The notes under the pieces were generated by a model. It worked only from the letters and a program-made list of their open reading frames with translations, had not been told where the DNA came from and did no database searches. Of a DNA stretch of 64,000 nt, positions 9,263-17,642 are shown piece after piece; position 1 is the stretch's first letter, and each line of letters starts with the position of its first letter. A program made the position numbers and the translations under genes. The DNA comes from Bradyrhizobium sp. Rc3b (GTDB lineage: Bacteria; Pseudomonadota; Alphaproteobacteria; Rhizobiales; Xanthobacteraceae), in assembly GCF_900114915.1 (NCBI RefSeq), contig NZ_FOUS01000009.1, positions 248,001-312,000 on the forward strand, in the 5' to 3' direction.

Positions 9263-9676
9263 TCATCCAGGCGGCATGCCCTCGAACTTGACCAGGCTGG
9301 GATCGAGGCGATCCCAGTCATGGCCGCGCGCGGCGAAAGTGACCGCCTGCGGCTTGTAGCGGGCAGGCTCGTCGAGGCTCGCAGCGCGAATTGTGAGGAC
9401 GTCGGGCTGTGCCGCGAAGGTCATGTACACAGGCACGCCGCATTGCGTGCAGAAACCGCGCGTCTTCACATTGCCGCTGTCGGCGACCATGTCCCAATGC
9501 TTCGCCTCGCCGGTTAGCGTGACGCCGGCTCGCGCGAACGTCGCGTATGAGCCATGTGCACTGCCGCTTTCGCGCTGGCAGTCGCGGCACTGGCAGTGAT
9601 TGCTGAACAGGGGCTCGCCGACAATCGAATAGCGGATCGCGCCGCAGGCGCAGCCGCCGGTGTAGGGCTTGTCCAT
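9263..9676 (-). CDS. GFA-family (glutathione-dependent formaldehyde-activating enzyme-like) protein
   Basis: The 137-residue protein has the GFA/CENP-V zinc motifs: GGCACGAIRY near residue 10, HCQCRDCQRESGS near residue 35, and CTQCGVPV near residue 95. These cysteines bind two zinc ions. Despite the name, most family members have no proven enzymatic activity. It lies 12 bases downstream of the SRPBCC gene on the same strand, so it is probably the third gene of an ArsR-SRPBCC-GFA operon. Confidence 0.85.
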   Translation of the reverse strand: MDKPYTGGCACGAIRYSIVGEPLFSNHCQCRDCQRESGSAHGSYATFARAGVTLTGEAKHWDMVADSGNVKTRGFCTQCGVPVYMTFAAQPDVLTIRAASLDEPARYKPQAVTFAARGHDWDRLDPSLVKFEGMPPG

Positions 9677-9688
9677 TGCGATGCTTCC

Positions 9689-10162
9689 TTACTTGTCTTC
9701 GCCGGAGATGGCATCGAGCCGCTGCAGCACCTTGACCCAGCCGTCGCTCATGTTGCGATAAGCGGTGTCGTTCGTCGGCGTCACGAAGCCCGAATGCACC
9801 ACGCGCACGCGCGTCCCGGCTTCGACCGGCGTGAGGGACCAGGTGACGACGGTGTCGAGCGCCGAGCCGTAACCGGTGTTACCCTCGTCGCCACCCTTCC
9901 AGGCAAAGGCGAAGCGTTGGTTCGGCACGACCTCCAGAACGCGGCAACGGATCGTGCCATCCCACGCGCCGGCCGGGTTGGTCTTGAACGTGAAGGTGTT
10001 GCCTTCGACGGCCTCGAAACCGGTCGGCGGCATCAGCCAGCGCGCAATCAACTGTGCGCTGGTCAGCGCCTTCCAGATCGTCGCGACGGCGTGAGGGAAG
10101 ACCTCGTCGATGACGATGTCTTTGGTCTGGTGTTGGGCTTGAGCTTTGGAAGCAGCACTCAC
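9689..10162 (-). CDS. SRPBCC (AHSA1-like) domain protein
   Basis: The 157-residue product has the AHSA1/START pattern: DEVFPHAVATIWKALTSAQLIARWLMP near the N terminus and a final helix with DGWVKVLQRLD. The start is a GTG that overlaps the stop of the ArsR gene by four bases, a strong sign of coupling. ArsR plus SRPBCC pairs are very common in proteobacteria. The SRPBCC protein probably binds a small hydrophobic ligand, but no ligand can be named. Confidence 0.83.
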   Translation of the reverse strand: MSAASKAQAQHQTKDIVIDEVFPHAVATIWKALTSAQLIARWLMPPTGFEAVEGNTFTFKTNPAGAWDGTIRCRVLEVVPNQRFAFAWKGGDEGNTGYGSALDTVVTWSLTPVEAGTRVRVVHSGFVTPTNDTAYRNMSDGWVKVLQRLDAISGEDK

Positions 10163-10494
10163 GGATCGATCTCCTTCAAGAGGTCACGCAGGTTCTGGAA
10201 GCGCTCGCGCCAGAACACGCCGTAATGGTCCATCCAGGTGACCAGCGGTTCGAGCCCTTGCGGTGCGGCGCGGTAATAGACGTTGCGGCCCTCGGCGCGC
10301 TCGGCGACGAGTCCGGCCTGCTTCAGGGACTTCAGGTGCTGCGAGATCGCGCCCTGGGTCACGCCGCTGCCGCGCGTCAGTTCGGCGACGCTGATCTCCT
10401 TGCTCTCGAACACGCGCTCGAACACCGCTCGGCGCGTCGGGTCGGCGAGGGCACGCATTACGGTGGTGACGGGGTTTGGAGCAGTTTCGATCAT
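10159..10494 (-). CDS. ArsR-family transcriptional regulator
   Basis: The 111-residue protein is a winged-helix regulator: ALADPTRRAVFERV, then the recognition helix region VTQGAISQHLKSLKQAGLV, and the wing AEGRNVYYRA. It has no obvious metal-binding cysteine motif, so it is of the type paired with SRPBCC proteins rather than an arsenic sensor. I start at the ATG at 10494 (MIETAPNPVTTVM); a TTG three codons earlier is possible. Two dyads lie directly upstream and probably mediate autoregulation. Confidence 0.88.
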   Translation of the reverse strand: MIETAPNPVTTVMRALADPTRRAVFERVFESKEISVAELTRGSGVTQGAISQHLKSLKQAGLVAERAEGRNVYYRAAPQGLEPLVTWMDHYGVFWRERFQNLRDLLKEIDP

Positions 10495-10502
10495 GACATT
10501 CA

Positions 10503-10536
10503 ATTAGTAGAGGCTAATTCATTAGTCAATGCTAAT
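10503..10536. promoter_or_regulatory. Two tandem ATTAG-N6-CTAAT dyads, probable ArsR operator
   Basis: ATTAG-N6-CTAAT occurs at 10503-10518 and again at 10521-10536, with starts 18 bases apart. Both lie immediately upstream of the ArsR start. Two identical dyads at this spacing are what a dimeric winged-helix repressor would recognise. Binding by the neighbouring ArsR protein is inferred. Confidence 0.7.
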
Positions 10537-10564
10537 TCTTCTACTTCTATCGCGGTATTGACTG

Positions 10565-10582
10565 TGACTGACTGGTCAGTCA
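10565..10582. promoter_or_regulatory. TetR-type operator TGACTGAC-TG-GTCAGTCA
   Basis: Two perfect 8-base arms flank a central TG. The site is 10 bases upstream of the TetR gene start. A TTGACT hexamer at 10558-10563 and an AT-rich CATATATAT stretch from 10581 could form the promoter, so the operator would sit between -35 and -10. The layout is typical of an autoregulated TetR-efflux operon. Confidence 0.8.
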
Positions 10583-10592
10583 TATATATCTG

Positions 10593-11276
10593 ATGATGAA
10601 GAAGTCGACCAAGCTCGCCAACAAGTCGGCCCTGAGCGCAGAGCCTGCGTCAGCCCGCGGAGAGGTGCCTGCATCGAATCGCGCTGCGCGCGCGCAGGAG
10701 CGGCGCGCGGCGATCGTGGAGGCCGCGATGGAGGAGTTCATCGCCCGCGGTTTCGCCGCAACGCGACTCGACGACATTGCCAAACGCGCCGGCGTCGCCA
10801 AGGGCACGATCTACCTGCACTTCAAGGACAAGGAATCAATGTTCGAGGAGCTGGTGCGCATCGTGATCGTTCCTGTCGTGGCTCGGCTGACCGCGCTGCC
10901 GCCGCCGACTGGCTCGGTGCGCGACCTCATCGAGGCGTTTGCCAGCAATTTCCTGAAAGAGGTCATCGGCACCAGGCGTGGCGATCTGGTGCGGCTGATC
11001 GTGGCGGAGGGGCCGCGCTTTCCGGCCGTCGCCGATTTCTACTACCGTGAGGTCGTCTCGCGCGGGATCGCCGCCATGCGCGCCCTGATCGAGCTCGGCA
11101 TCGCCCGCGGCGAGATCCGCGAGAAGGACCTCGCGCGCTATCCGCAGATCCTGGTCGCGCCGGCGATGATCGCGGTGATCTGGCAGAGCCTGTTTGCGCG
11201 GCACGCGCCGCTCGATGCACAGGACATGCTTCGCGTTCATCTCGATTTGATTTTTGGCGAACGGAGGACGACATGA
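10593..11276 (+). CDS. TetR/AcrR-family transcriptional regulator
   Basis: The 227-residue protein has an N-terminal basic stretch, then the TetR helix-turn-helix (RRAAIVEAAMEEFIARGFAA, followed by DDIAKRAGVAKGTIYLHFKDK), roughly residues 35-85. The C-terminal ligand domain contains RRGDLVRLIVAEGPRFP, typical of regulators next to HlyD-ABC efflux genes. It overlaps the HlyD gene by four bases and is preceded by a strong operator, so it likely represses its own export operon until an inducer binds. Confidence 0.9.
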   Translation: MMKKSTKLANKSALSAEPASARGEVPASNRAARAQERRAAIVEAAMEEFIARGFAATRLDDIAKRAGVAKGTIYLHFKDKESMFEELVRIVIVPVVARLTALPPPTGSVRDLIEAFASNFLKEVIGTRRGDLVRLIVAEGPRFPAVADFYYREVVSRGIAAMRALIELGIARGEIREKDLARYPQILVAPAMIAVIWQSLFARHAPLDAQDMLRVHLDLIFGERRTT

Positions 11277-12061
11277 GGTCGTCGCAAACAATTTTCAGCA
11301 TTGCATTGGTGATGGCGCTCGCAGCCTCGCTCGCCGGCTGCCAGGAAAAGCGCGATCCCGGTTTCCAGGGCTGGGTCGAGGCCGACATGATCTTCGTCAG
11401 CCCCGACGAAGCCGGGCGGGTCACCAAGCTGAACGTCCGCGAAGGCGACGAGGTCAAGGTCGGCGATCACCTCTATTCCGTCGATGACGATCTCCAGCTT
11501 GCCGACCTCAACCAGCAGAAGGCGACGCTCGCCAACGCGCAGCAGACCTATGACCGCGCGGCCTCGTTGAACAAGACCGGTTCGGGCACGCAGGCCAATC
11601 TCGATTCCGCCGTGTCCGCCTTGCGCGTCGCGGAGGCGCGGGTGGCGACCTCGGAGACGCGGATGGCGCGGCGTAAGGGCTTTGCGCCGGTTGCCGGCAC
11701 CATCCAGCAGATCTATTTCCGCGAGGGCGAGATGGTGGCGGCGCAGCGGCCGGTGCTCTCGATCATGCCGCCCGGTAACATGAAGCTGCGCTTCTTCGTG
11801 CCGGAGACCGAGTTGCCGAAGCTCGCGATCGGCGACACGGTGCGCATCTCGTGCGACAACTGCGCGGCCGACCTCACCGCAAAGATCTACTTTATTGCGA
11901 CCTCGGCCGAATACACCCCGCCTGTTATCTACAGCCTCGATGAGCGCAACAAGCTGGTCTATCTGATCCAGGCGCGGCCGTCGCGCCCCGACGCGCTGCG
12001 GGTCGGACAGCCGATCGACGTCTATCTCAATCCCAAGACCCCGGTGGCGGACAAGCGATGA
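11273..12061 (+). CDS. HlyD-family periplasmic adaptor lipoprotein
   Basis: The 262-residue protein starts with a lipoprotein signal, lipobox LAGC at residues 20-23. It then shows the adaptor layout: a barrel/lipoyl half (GWVEADMIFVSPDEAGRVTKL and VREGDEVKVGDHLYSVD), a short coiled hairpin with KATLANAQQTYDRAASLNKTG, and the return half with FAPVAGTIQQIYFREGEMV. It links the ABC exporter below to the outer envelope. It overlaps its neighbours at both ends by four bases. Confidence 0.88.
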   Translation: MRSSQTIFSIALVMALAASLAGCQEKRDPGFQGWVEADMIFVSPDEAGRVTKLNVREGDEVKVGDHLYSVDDDLQLADLNQQKATLANAQQTYDRAASLNKTGSGTQANLDSAVSALRVAEARVATSETRMARRKGFAPVAGTIQQIYFREGEMVAAQRPVLSIMPPGNMKLRFFVPETELPKLAIGDTVRISCDNCAADLTAKIYFIATSAEYTPPVIYSLDERNKLVYLIQARPSRPDALRVGQPIDVYLNPKTPVADKR

Positions 12062-12990
12062 ACGGTGGCAACGGCATCGCGATCGACGTCAAGGGCCTGA
12101 CCAAATCGTTTGGCGGCCGCGAGGTCGTGCACGATCTGTCGATGCAGGTGAAGCGCGGCTCGATCTATGGCTTCCTCGGGCCCAACGGCTCGGGCAAGAC
12201 CACGACCATCCGTATCCTCTGCGGCCTCCTCACCCCCGATAGCGGCGAGGGCACGTGTCTCGGCTACGACATCCGCCGCGATGCCGAAAAGATCAAGCGC
12301 CAGGTCGGCTACATGACCCAGCGCTTCAGCCTTTATCAGGATCTCTCCGTGCGCGAGAATCTCGAATTCGTGGCGCGGCTCTATGGTCTGGCCGATGCGC
12401 GCGGCGCCGCGCGCGACATGATCAAGCGGCTCGGGCTCTCCGGGCGCGAGGAGCAGCTTGCGGGCGAACTCTCGGGCGGCTGGAAGCAGCGCTTGGCGCT
12501 GGGGGCCTGCACGCTGCCCAATCCGCAATTGCTGCTGCTGGACGAGCCCACCGCCGGCGTCGATCCCAAGGCGCGGCGCGACTTCTGGAACGAGATCCAC
12601 GCGCTGGCCGCCGAGGGCCTCACCGTCCTGGTCTCGACCCACTACATGGACGAGGCCGAGCGCTGTCACGAGATCGCCTACATCGCATACGGCCATCTGC
12701 TGACCCACGGCACGGTGGAGGAGGTGATCGCGAAATCCGCGCTGACGACTTACACCGTAACGGGCGAGGACCTCAACGGGCTCGCGGCCGAGCTCACCGG
12801 CAAGGCCGGGATCGACATGGTGGCGCCGTTCGGCACCTCGCTGCACGTGTCGGGGCGCGACGTCGCCGCGCTCGAAGCCAGCGTCGCGCCATGGCGCGAA
12901 AGAGATGGCTTGCACTGGCACAAATCGTCGCCGTCGCTGGAAGACGTATTCATCGAGCTGATGGGGCGCTCCAAGGACAATTTCCAATGA
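12058..12990 (+). CDS. ABC transporter ATP-binding protein (ABC-2 export type)
   Basis: The 310-residue ATPase has Walker A GPNGSGKT at residues 41-48, the signature LSGGWKQRLALG and Walker B LLLLDEPTAGVDP. The C-terminal domain of about 80 residues after residue 225 fits the CcmA/DrrA-like drug exporter class. It powers the ABC-2 permease encoded by the next gene, whose start overlaps its stop. The operon TetR-HlyD-ATPase-permease suggests export of a toxic compound or lipid; the substrate is unknown. Confidence 0.92.
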   Translation: MNGGNGIAIDVKGLTKSFGGREVVHDLSMQVKRGSIYGFLGPNGSGKTTTIRILCGLLTPDSGEGTCLGYDIRRDAEKIKRQVGYMTQRFSLYQDLSVRENLEFVARLYGLADARGAARDMIKRLGLSGREEQLAGELSGGWKQRLALGACTLPNPQLLLLDEPTAGVDPKARRDFWNEIHALAAEGLTVLVSTHYMDEAERCHEIAYIAYGHLLTHGTVEEVIAKSALTTYTVTGEDLNGLAAELTGKAGIDMVAPFGTSLHVSGRDVAALEASVAPWRERDGLHWHKSSPSLEDVFIELMGRSKDNFQ

Positions 12991-14150
12991 GTGCTGTCGA
13001 TCGTCCGGCCCCAGGCCACGAGACCCGCGAGCGCTTCGGCTTCCTGCGGCGCTCCTATGCGATGCTGATCAAGGAGTTCATTCAGCTGAGGCGCGACCGC
13101 GTCTCGTTCGCGATGATCGTGATGCTGCCGGTGATGCAGCTCATGCTGTTCGGCTATGCCATCAACACCACGCCGCGCCATCTGCCGAGCGCGGTGCTGC
13201 TCCAGGAGGATTCCGATCTCGCCCGCTCGATCCTGAAGGCGCTGGAGAACACTGCCTATTTCCGCTTCCTCTATGAGGTGCACGACGTCGACGATTTCGA
13301 CAACCTCCTGAAATCCGGCAAGGTGCTGTTCGGTGTCGAGATCCCGCGCGGCTTCGAGCGGGCGGTACGGCGTGGCGACAGGCCGGCGCTGCTGGTCGCG
13401 GCCGATGCGACCGATCCGGTGGCGGCGAGCTCGGCGATCGGCTCGCTCGGCATGATCGTGCAGACCGCGCTCAAGCACGATCTCTACATCGGCGATCCCC
13501 CGGAGATGCCGTTCGAGATCCGTGCGCATGCCCGCTATAATCCGGCCGCGGCCTCCAGCCTCAACATCGTGCCGGGCCTGGTCGGCACCATCCTCACCAT
13601 GACCATGCTGATCTTTACCGCGCTGTCGGTCACGCGCGAGGTCGAGCGCGGCACCATGGAGAGCCTGCTGTCGATGCCGATCAAGCCGGTCGAGGTGATG
13701 TTCGGCAAGATCGTGCCTTACGTGCTGGTCGGCTTCGTGCAGGCATTCCTCATCATCGGGATCGGCGTCGGTCTGTTCGGCGTCCCCGTGCTCGGCAATC
13801 TGTTCCTGCTGGCGCTGCTCTCGACGCTGTTCATCACCACCAACCTGTCGATCGGCTACACCATCTCGACGGTGGTGCAGAACCAGCTCCAGGCCATGCA
13901 GATGTCGATGATGTTCTTCCTGCCAAGCATTCTGCTGTCCGGATTCATGTTTCCCTTCGCGGGGATGCCGACCTGGGCGCAATATCTCGGCGAATGCCTG
14001 CCCCTGACGCATTACCTTCGCATCGTCCGCGCCATCATGCTGAAGGGCGCGACCATGCAGAATCTGCATTTCGACGCCCTGGCGCTGGCGATCCTGATGG
14101 CGCTTGCCATGACCATCGCCGTGACGCGCTTCCGCCGCACGCTGGATTGA
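12987..14150 (+). CDS. ABC-2 type permease
   Basis: The 387-residue permease has the ABC2 (YhhJ/YbhR-like) plan. One N-terminal membrane segment (FAMIVMLPVMQLMLFGYAI) is followed by a large periplasmic loop of about 150 residues, then five membrane helices in the C-terminal half, with the motif TREVERGTMESLLSMPIKP. I start at the ATG at 12987, which overlaps the ATPase stop. YhhJ-type permeases act with HlyD adaptors, matching the gene order here. Only one permease is present, so it probably functions as a homodimer. Confidence 0.9.
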   Translation: MSAVDRPAPGHETRERFGFLRRSYAMLIKEFIQLRRDRVSFAMIVMLPVMQLMLFGYAINTTPRHLPSAVLLQEDSDLARSILKALENTAYFRFLYEVHDVDDFDNLLKSGKVLFGVEIPRGFERAVRRGDRPALLVAADATDPVAASSAIGSLGMIVQTALKHDLYIGDPPEMPFEIRAHARYNPAAASSLNIVPGLVGTILTMTMLIFTALSVTREVERGTMESLLSMPIKPVEVMFGKIVPYVLVGFVQAFLIIGIGVGLFGVPVLGNLFLLALLSTLFITTNLSIGYTISTVVQNQLQAMQMSMMFFLPSILLSGFMFPFAGMPTWAQYLGECLPLTHYLRIVRAIMLKGATMQNLHFDALALAILMALAMTIAVTRFRRTLD

Positions 14151-14156
14151 GGCACA

Positions 14157-15488
14157 ATGCCCCGGAATCGAGGGGCGGGAATGGTCAGATTTGCCAGCAG
14201 GAGGACACGGCAGCACGCCGTGCTATCGGAGGATTTCGAGCGCGAGCTGACACGCGAGGTACTGCGCACCGAGCTGCTCCGGGTGCGGGCGCTGATCATG
14301 ACAGGCTGCGTCATGATGGTGCTGCTCACCGCGATCTATTTGATCGACCCCAGTGTGGTGAACCGGGTTTGGCGCGGAACGGAAGGGCTTGTCGAGGTCT
14401 ACGGCCTGCTCGGCGGCTTCATCCTGTTCGAGGTTTGGGTCCACACCCAGATCAGGAAGAATCTCCGGCTCGATCGCGACCTGCCGGTGATCCGGCGCTA
14501 TATCGGCACGCTGATCGAGACGTCGCTGCCCACGGTGATCCTGATCCTGCAAACCCGGACCATGGGCGCGAGCCAGGCTCTCGGTTTCGCCGTGCCGCTG
14601 ATGTACTTCATTTTCGTCATCCTCTCGACCTTGCGGCTCGACTTCTGGCTCTCTGCGTTTACAGGCTTCGTCGCCGCAGCCGGGCTTCTGTCCGTCGCGC
14701 TGCTCTACAACGCGGCCGACGAGGCCGGCGAACCCCTGATCTATTTCCACGCTGTGCGCAGCATCGTCATCCTGATTTGTGGCGCGCTGGCGGGCGCGGT
14801 CGGCGCTCAGCTGCGCCGCCAGTTCGCCGCGAGCATCGCGGCTGCGACCGCGCGTGACCGGGTGACGAACCTGTTCGGCCAGCACGTCTCTCCACAGGTG
14901 GTGGAGCGGCTGATGGCGGCGGGAACCAGCGGTGGCGGGGATCTCCGCCGCGTCGCGGTGATGTTCGTCGATTTCCGCGGCTTCACGGCGGGCGCGCAGT
15001 CGCGCACGCCACAGGAGGTGGTCGACCGGCTCGACGGCGCCTTTGCGGTGCTGGTCGACATCCTCGATCGCCACGGCGGCATCGTGAACAAGTTTCTCGG
15101 CGATGGCTTTCTCGCGTTGTTCGGCGCGCCGCTGGAAGCCTCCGACGCCGCGCATCGCGCGGTTGCCGCGGGCCGCGAGATGCTGAGTGCGATGGACCAC
15201 ATCAACGCACAGACGAGCTGGCCGCTGCGCATCGGCATCGGCATCCATTTCGGCGAGGTCGTCGCCGGCAATATCGGCTCGCCCCGGCGCAAGGAATACA
15301 CCGTCATCGGCGACACCGTGAACTTCGCCTCGCGCCTGGAGGCTTTGAACAAGGAGTTCGGCTCGCAGCTCCTGATTTCGGAGACCGTGCGCGAGGCGCT
15401 CGGCAACGATGGTGACGATGCTGTTGCGCTCGGCGAGGTCGAAGTGCGCGGCTATGAGCGGAAGGTCGCGGTGTTTCAATTGGGGTAA
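14157..15488 (+). CDS. Membrane-bound adenylate/guanylate cyclase (class III)
   Basis: The 443-residue protein has an N-terminal half with about six hydrophobic helices (residues about 45-225), followed by a class III cyclase domain from about residue 255. Visible catalytic elements are the metal-binding VMFVDFRGFT, the GDGFLALFGAP segment, and GDTVNFASRLE, where the conserved N and R occur. It would make cAMP (or cGMP) in response to a membrane signal. It starts only 6 bases after the permease gene, so it may be co-transcribed with the export operon. Confidence 0.88.
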   Translation: MPRNRGAGMVRFASRRTRQHAVLSEDFERELTREVLRTELLRVRALIMTGCVMMVLLTAIYLIDPSVVNRVWRGTEGLVEVYGLLGGFILFEVWVHTQIRKNLRLDRDLPVIRRYIGTLIETSLPTVILILQTRTMGASQALGFAVPLMYFIFVILSTLRLDFWLSAFTGFVAAAGLLSVALLYNAADEAGEPLIYFHAVRSIVILICGALAGAVGAQLRRQFAASIAAATARDRVTNLFGQHVSPQVVERLMAAGTSGGGDLRRVAVMFVDFRGFTAGAQSRTPQEVVDRLDGAFAVLVDILDRHGGIVNKFLGDGFLALFGAPLEASDAAHRAVAAGREMLSAMDHINAQTSWPLRIGIGIHFGEVVAGNIGSPRRKEYTVIGDTVNFASRLEALNKEFGSQLLISETVREALGNDGDDAVALGEVEVRGYERKVAVFQLG

Positions 15489-15633
15489 CGGCTCTTCAAG
15501 CGCGAGTCGCGTTTGGTTGAAGCGGAGTCGCGCTGCCTTGAACGCGCGTGATGAAATATCCCTGCTAGTTTTCGGGTCTTGCATTGTGGAAGCCGAGACG
15601 CCTCGGCATTCACTTCTCACCCGGAGAAAGCCA

Positions 15634-15849
15634 ATGACCCGAATGACCCTTGTTGCCGCCGCCCTGATCGCCGCAGCCGCTACCCAGGCTCAGGCCGCGA
15701 CGATGCGCCACGCTGCCCCGCCGCGCGCTGCTGTGACTCAGGCGGTGTCCGACTCCTGCGTCAGGGCGCCGGCAGAGGGCGCGTATGCCTCTGCGCCCTA
15801 CACGCAGCCGCCCTGCCTGCCGAACACGACTTACCCGTACGCCTATTGA
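15634..15849 (+). CDS. Small secreted protein, unknown function
   Basis: This 71-residue product has a clear export signal (MTRMTLVAAALIAAAATQAQA, cleavage after AQA). The mature part of about 50 residues is rich in alanine, proline and tyrosine, with two cysteines (DSCVRAP and PPCLPNT). A GGAGAAAG sequence precedes the ATG at 15634. The frame is open further upstream, but that part has no signal peptide and lacks coding character. I do not recognise a family. Confidence 0.55.
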   Translation: MTRMTLVAAALIAAAATQAQAATMRHAAPPRAAVTQAVSDSCVRAPAEGAYASAPYTQPPCLPNTTYPYAY

Positions 15850-16047
15850 CGATCGCAACAAACGATGTCGGGTTGGCGAAATTCGCCAGCCCGACTTCGA
15901 GAATCGCTGCCGCCGATTAACCTCCAACGCGTCATCGCGATTGCTCCGATTGCTCCGAATTTTGGGGCATGACGAGCGATGTCGCCGGCCTATAGACTGC
16001 CGCGCGATGCGGCCCGTTGCGGTCGCGACTTGCATGAGGGATCGAAG

Positions 16048-16962
16048 ATGCAGCGCCGCTACGTCACCGTCGACGTGTTCACCGACCGCGCCTTCGGCGG
16101 CAACCAGCTCGCCGTGGTGCTCGATGCCGGCGGGCTCACGACCGCTCAGATGCAGACGATCGCGACCGAGTTCAACTATTCCGAGACCACCTTTGTGCTG
16201 CCGCCGCGCGACAAGGCCAATGATGCGGAGGTGCGCATCTTCACGCCGGTGCAGGAGATTGCCTTTGCGGGCCATCCCAATGTCGGCACCGCCTTCGTGC
16301 TCGCCTCGATGGCGAAGGAGCCGAAGCCACGTCTGCTGTTCGAGGAGAAGGCCGGGCTCGTGCCGGTCGACATCGTGAGAGAGCAGGGCCGGGTGATCAG
16401 AACCGAGCTCACCGCGCCGCAGCCGCTGGAGCGGCTCTCGCGGCTGTCAGCCGCCGAAGCCGCGAGCAGCATCTCGCTCGTTGCAGACGACATCAAGACC
16501 GACAATCACGAACCGCAGATCGTCACCGTCGGAAACGCGTTTCTGGTGATGGAGCTGCATTCGCGCGAGGCGCTGAAGCGCGCCCGGCCGGATGCGGCAG
16601 CCTACGGCAAGCTCTTGCCACGCGATGGCGCCCGCTCGGTGTGGTTATATACGCGCGACGTACCCGCTGCGGAGGCACCTTGCGAGCGCCAGGCGCGAAT
16701 GTTCATGCGCGGCGCCAGCGGTCTCGTCGAGGACCCCGCCACCGGCAGCGCCACGGTTGCCGCGGCCGCACTGTTCGCTGATCTCGATCCGACGCGCGAT
16801 GGCGAGCTCAAGCTCACGGTCGGCCAGGGTTTTGACATGGGCCGGCCGAGCATCCTCTCGACGCGCGTGCGCAAGCAGGACGGCAAGATCGTCTCCGCCC
16901 ATGTCGGCGGCAGCTGTGTGCAGATGATGGAGGGGACGCTCAAGCTGGCGGGGGAGGGCTAG
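16048..16962 (+). CDS. PhzF-family isomerase/epimerase-like protein
   Basis: The 304-residue protein matches the PhzF fold. It has the N-terminal VDVFTDRAFGGNQLAVV, the catalytic glutamate E46 in EFNYSETTFV, and the second half motif GLVEDPATGSATVAAAA. PhzF proteins catalyse isomerisation of dihydro-aromatic or proline-like compounds; outside phenazine clusters the substrate is generally unknown. I start at the ATG at 16048 (MQRRYVTVDVFTDRAFGG), which fits the family. It stands alone. Confidence 0.88.
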   Translation: MQRRYVTVDVFTDRAFGGNQLAVVLDAGGLTTAQMQTIATEFNYSETTFVLPPRDKANDAEVRIFTPVQEIAFAGHPNVGTAFVLASMAKEPKPRLLFEEKAGLVPVDIVREQGRVIRTELTAPQPLERLSRLSAAEAASSISLVADDIKTDNHEPQIVTVGNAFLVMELHSREALKRARPDAAAYGKLLPRDGARSVWLYTRDVPAAEAPCERQARMFMRGASGLVEDPATGSATVAAAALFADLDPTRDGELKLTVGQGFDMGRPSILSTRVRKQDGKIVSAHVGGSCVQMMEGTLKLAGEG

Positions 16963-16964
16963 GC

Positions 16965-17144
16965 GTCATTCCAAGCTCGTGCTGGGTCCCACCGTCGTCC
17001 CGAGAGCCTGACCGAAAAGTTTTGAGCCAGGCTCTGAGGTGCGAGCTTTTGCGAGCCTCGAAGGATGCACGGCCGAGGTGCAGCCTCGGGGCACGCCGTC
17101 GTCCTCGGAGGGCCGCTGAAGGAGCGGCCAGCTCAGGATGACGG
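16965..17144. repeat. Intergenic repeat-rich segment downstream of the PhzF gene
   Basis: The segment starts with GTCATTCC and ends in ATGACGG, and contains inner palindromes such as GAGCCTGA with TCAGGCTC-like halves and GCGGCC/GGCCGC. It lies between the converging PhzF and DUF488 genes and probably serves as a transcription barrier. It is imperfect, so I cannot give exact arms. Confidence 0.45.
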
Positions 17145-17172
17145 CTACGGCTGACACCGGCGCCCACGACGA

Positions 17173-17634
17173 TCAGACCTGCCGCCCCGCCAGATTCGTC
17201 ACCGCAACCCCATCGCGTTCCTCGATGATCTCCGCGATCATCTGGCGGTGGCAGTGGGTGTGGTCGCGCTCGTAGCAGAGCAGGCACACCGGGCCGGCCT
17301 TCGTCACCAGCGCCGAGAGCTCGTCCATCGCCTCCTTGGCCTCGGGCGCCTTTAGGTGCTTTGAGAAAATCCTCTCGAGCACGTCGTACTGACCGCTGCG
17401 TGCGGCGAGGCGGCCCTCCTTCGGCGTGCCGAGCGCGGCGAGGTGGACATAGGCGATGCCGCGCTCGTCGAGACCCGCGGCAAGCTGCTTCTTGGAAAAG
17501 CCAGGCCGGCGCGACGACGTCACCGCGCGCACGTCGACCACGAGCTTGACGCCGGCCTCTACCAGCTCATCCAGCACCGCCTTGGGCGGCGTCTGCTCAT
17601 AGCCGATGGTGAACAGCTTCTTCGCCTTTGCCAT
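17173..17634 (-). CDS. DUF488-domain protein
   Basis: The 153-residue protein shows the DUF488 pattern: FTIGYEQTPPKAVLDELVEAGV, LVVDVRAVTSSRRPGFSK, and CLLCYERDHTHCHRQMIAE near the C terminus. The C-x2-C and H-x-C-H residues are conserved in the family and may bind metal. The function is not established. The DUF72 gene starts upstream on the same strand with 8 bases between them, a recurrent pairing in bacteria. Confidence 0.85.
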   Translation of the reverse strand: MAKAKKLFTIGYEQTPPKAVLDELVEAGVKLVVDVRAVTSSRRPGFSKKQLAAGLDERGIAYVHLAALGTPKEGRLAARSGQYDVLERIFSKHLKAPEAKEAMDELSALVTKAGPVCLLCYERDHTHCHRQMIAEIIEERDGVAVTNLAGRQV

Positions 17635-17642
17635 GGATCACC

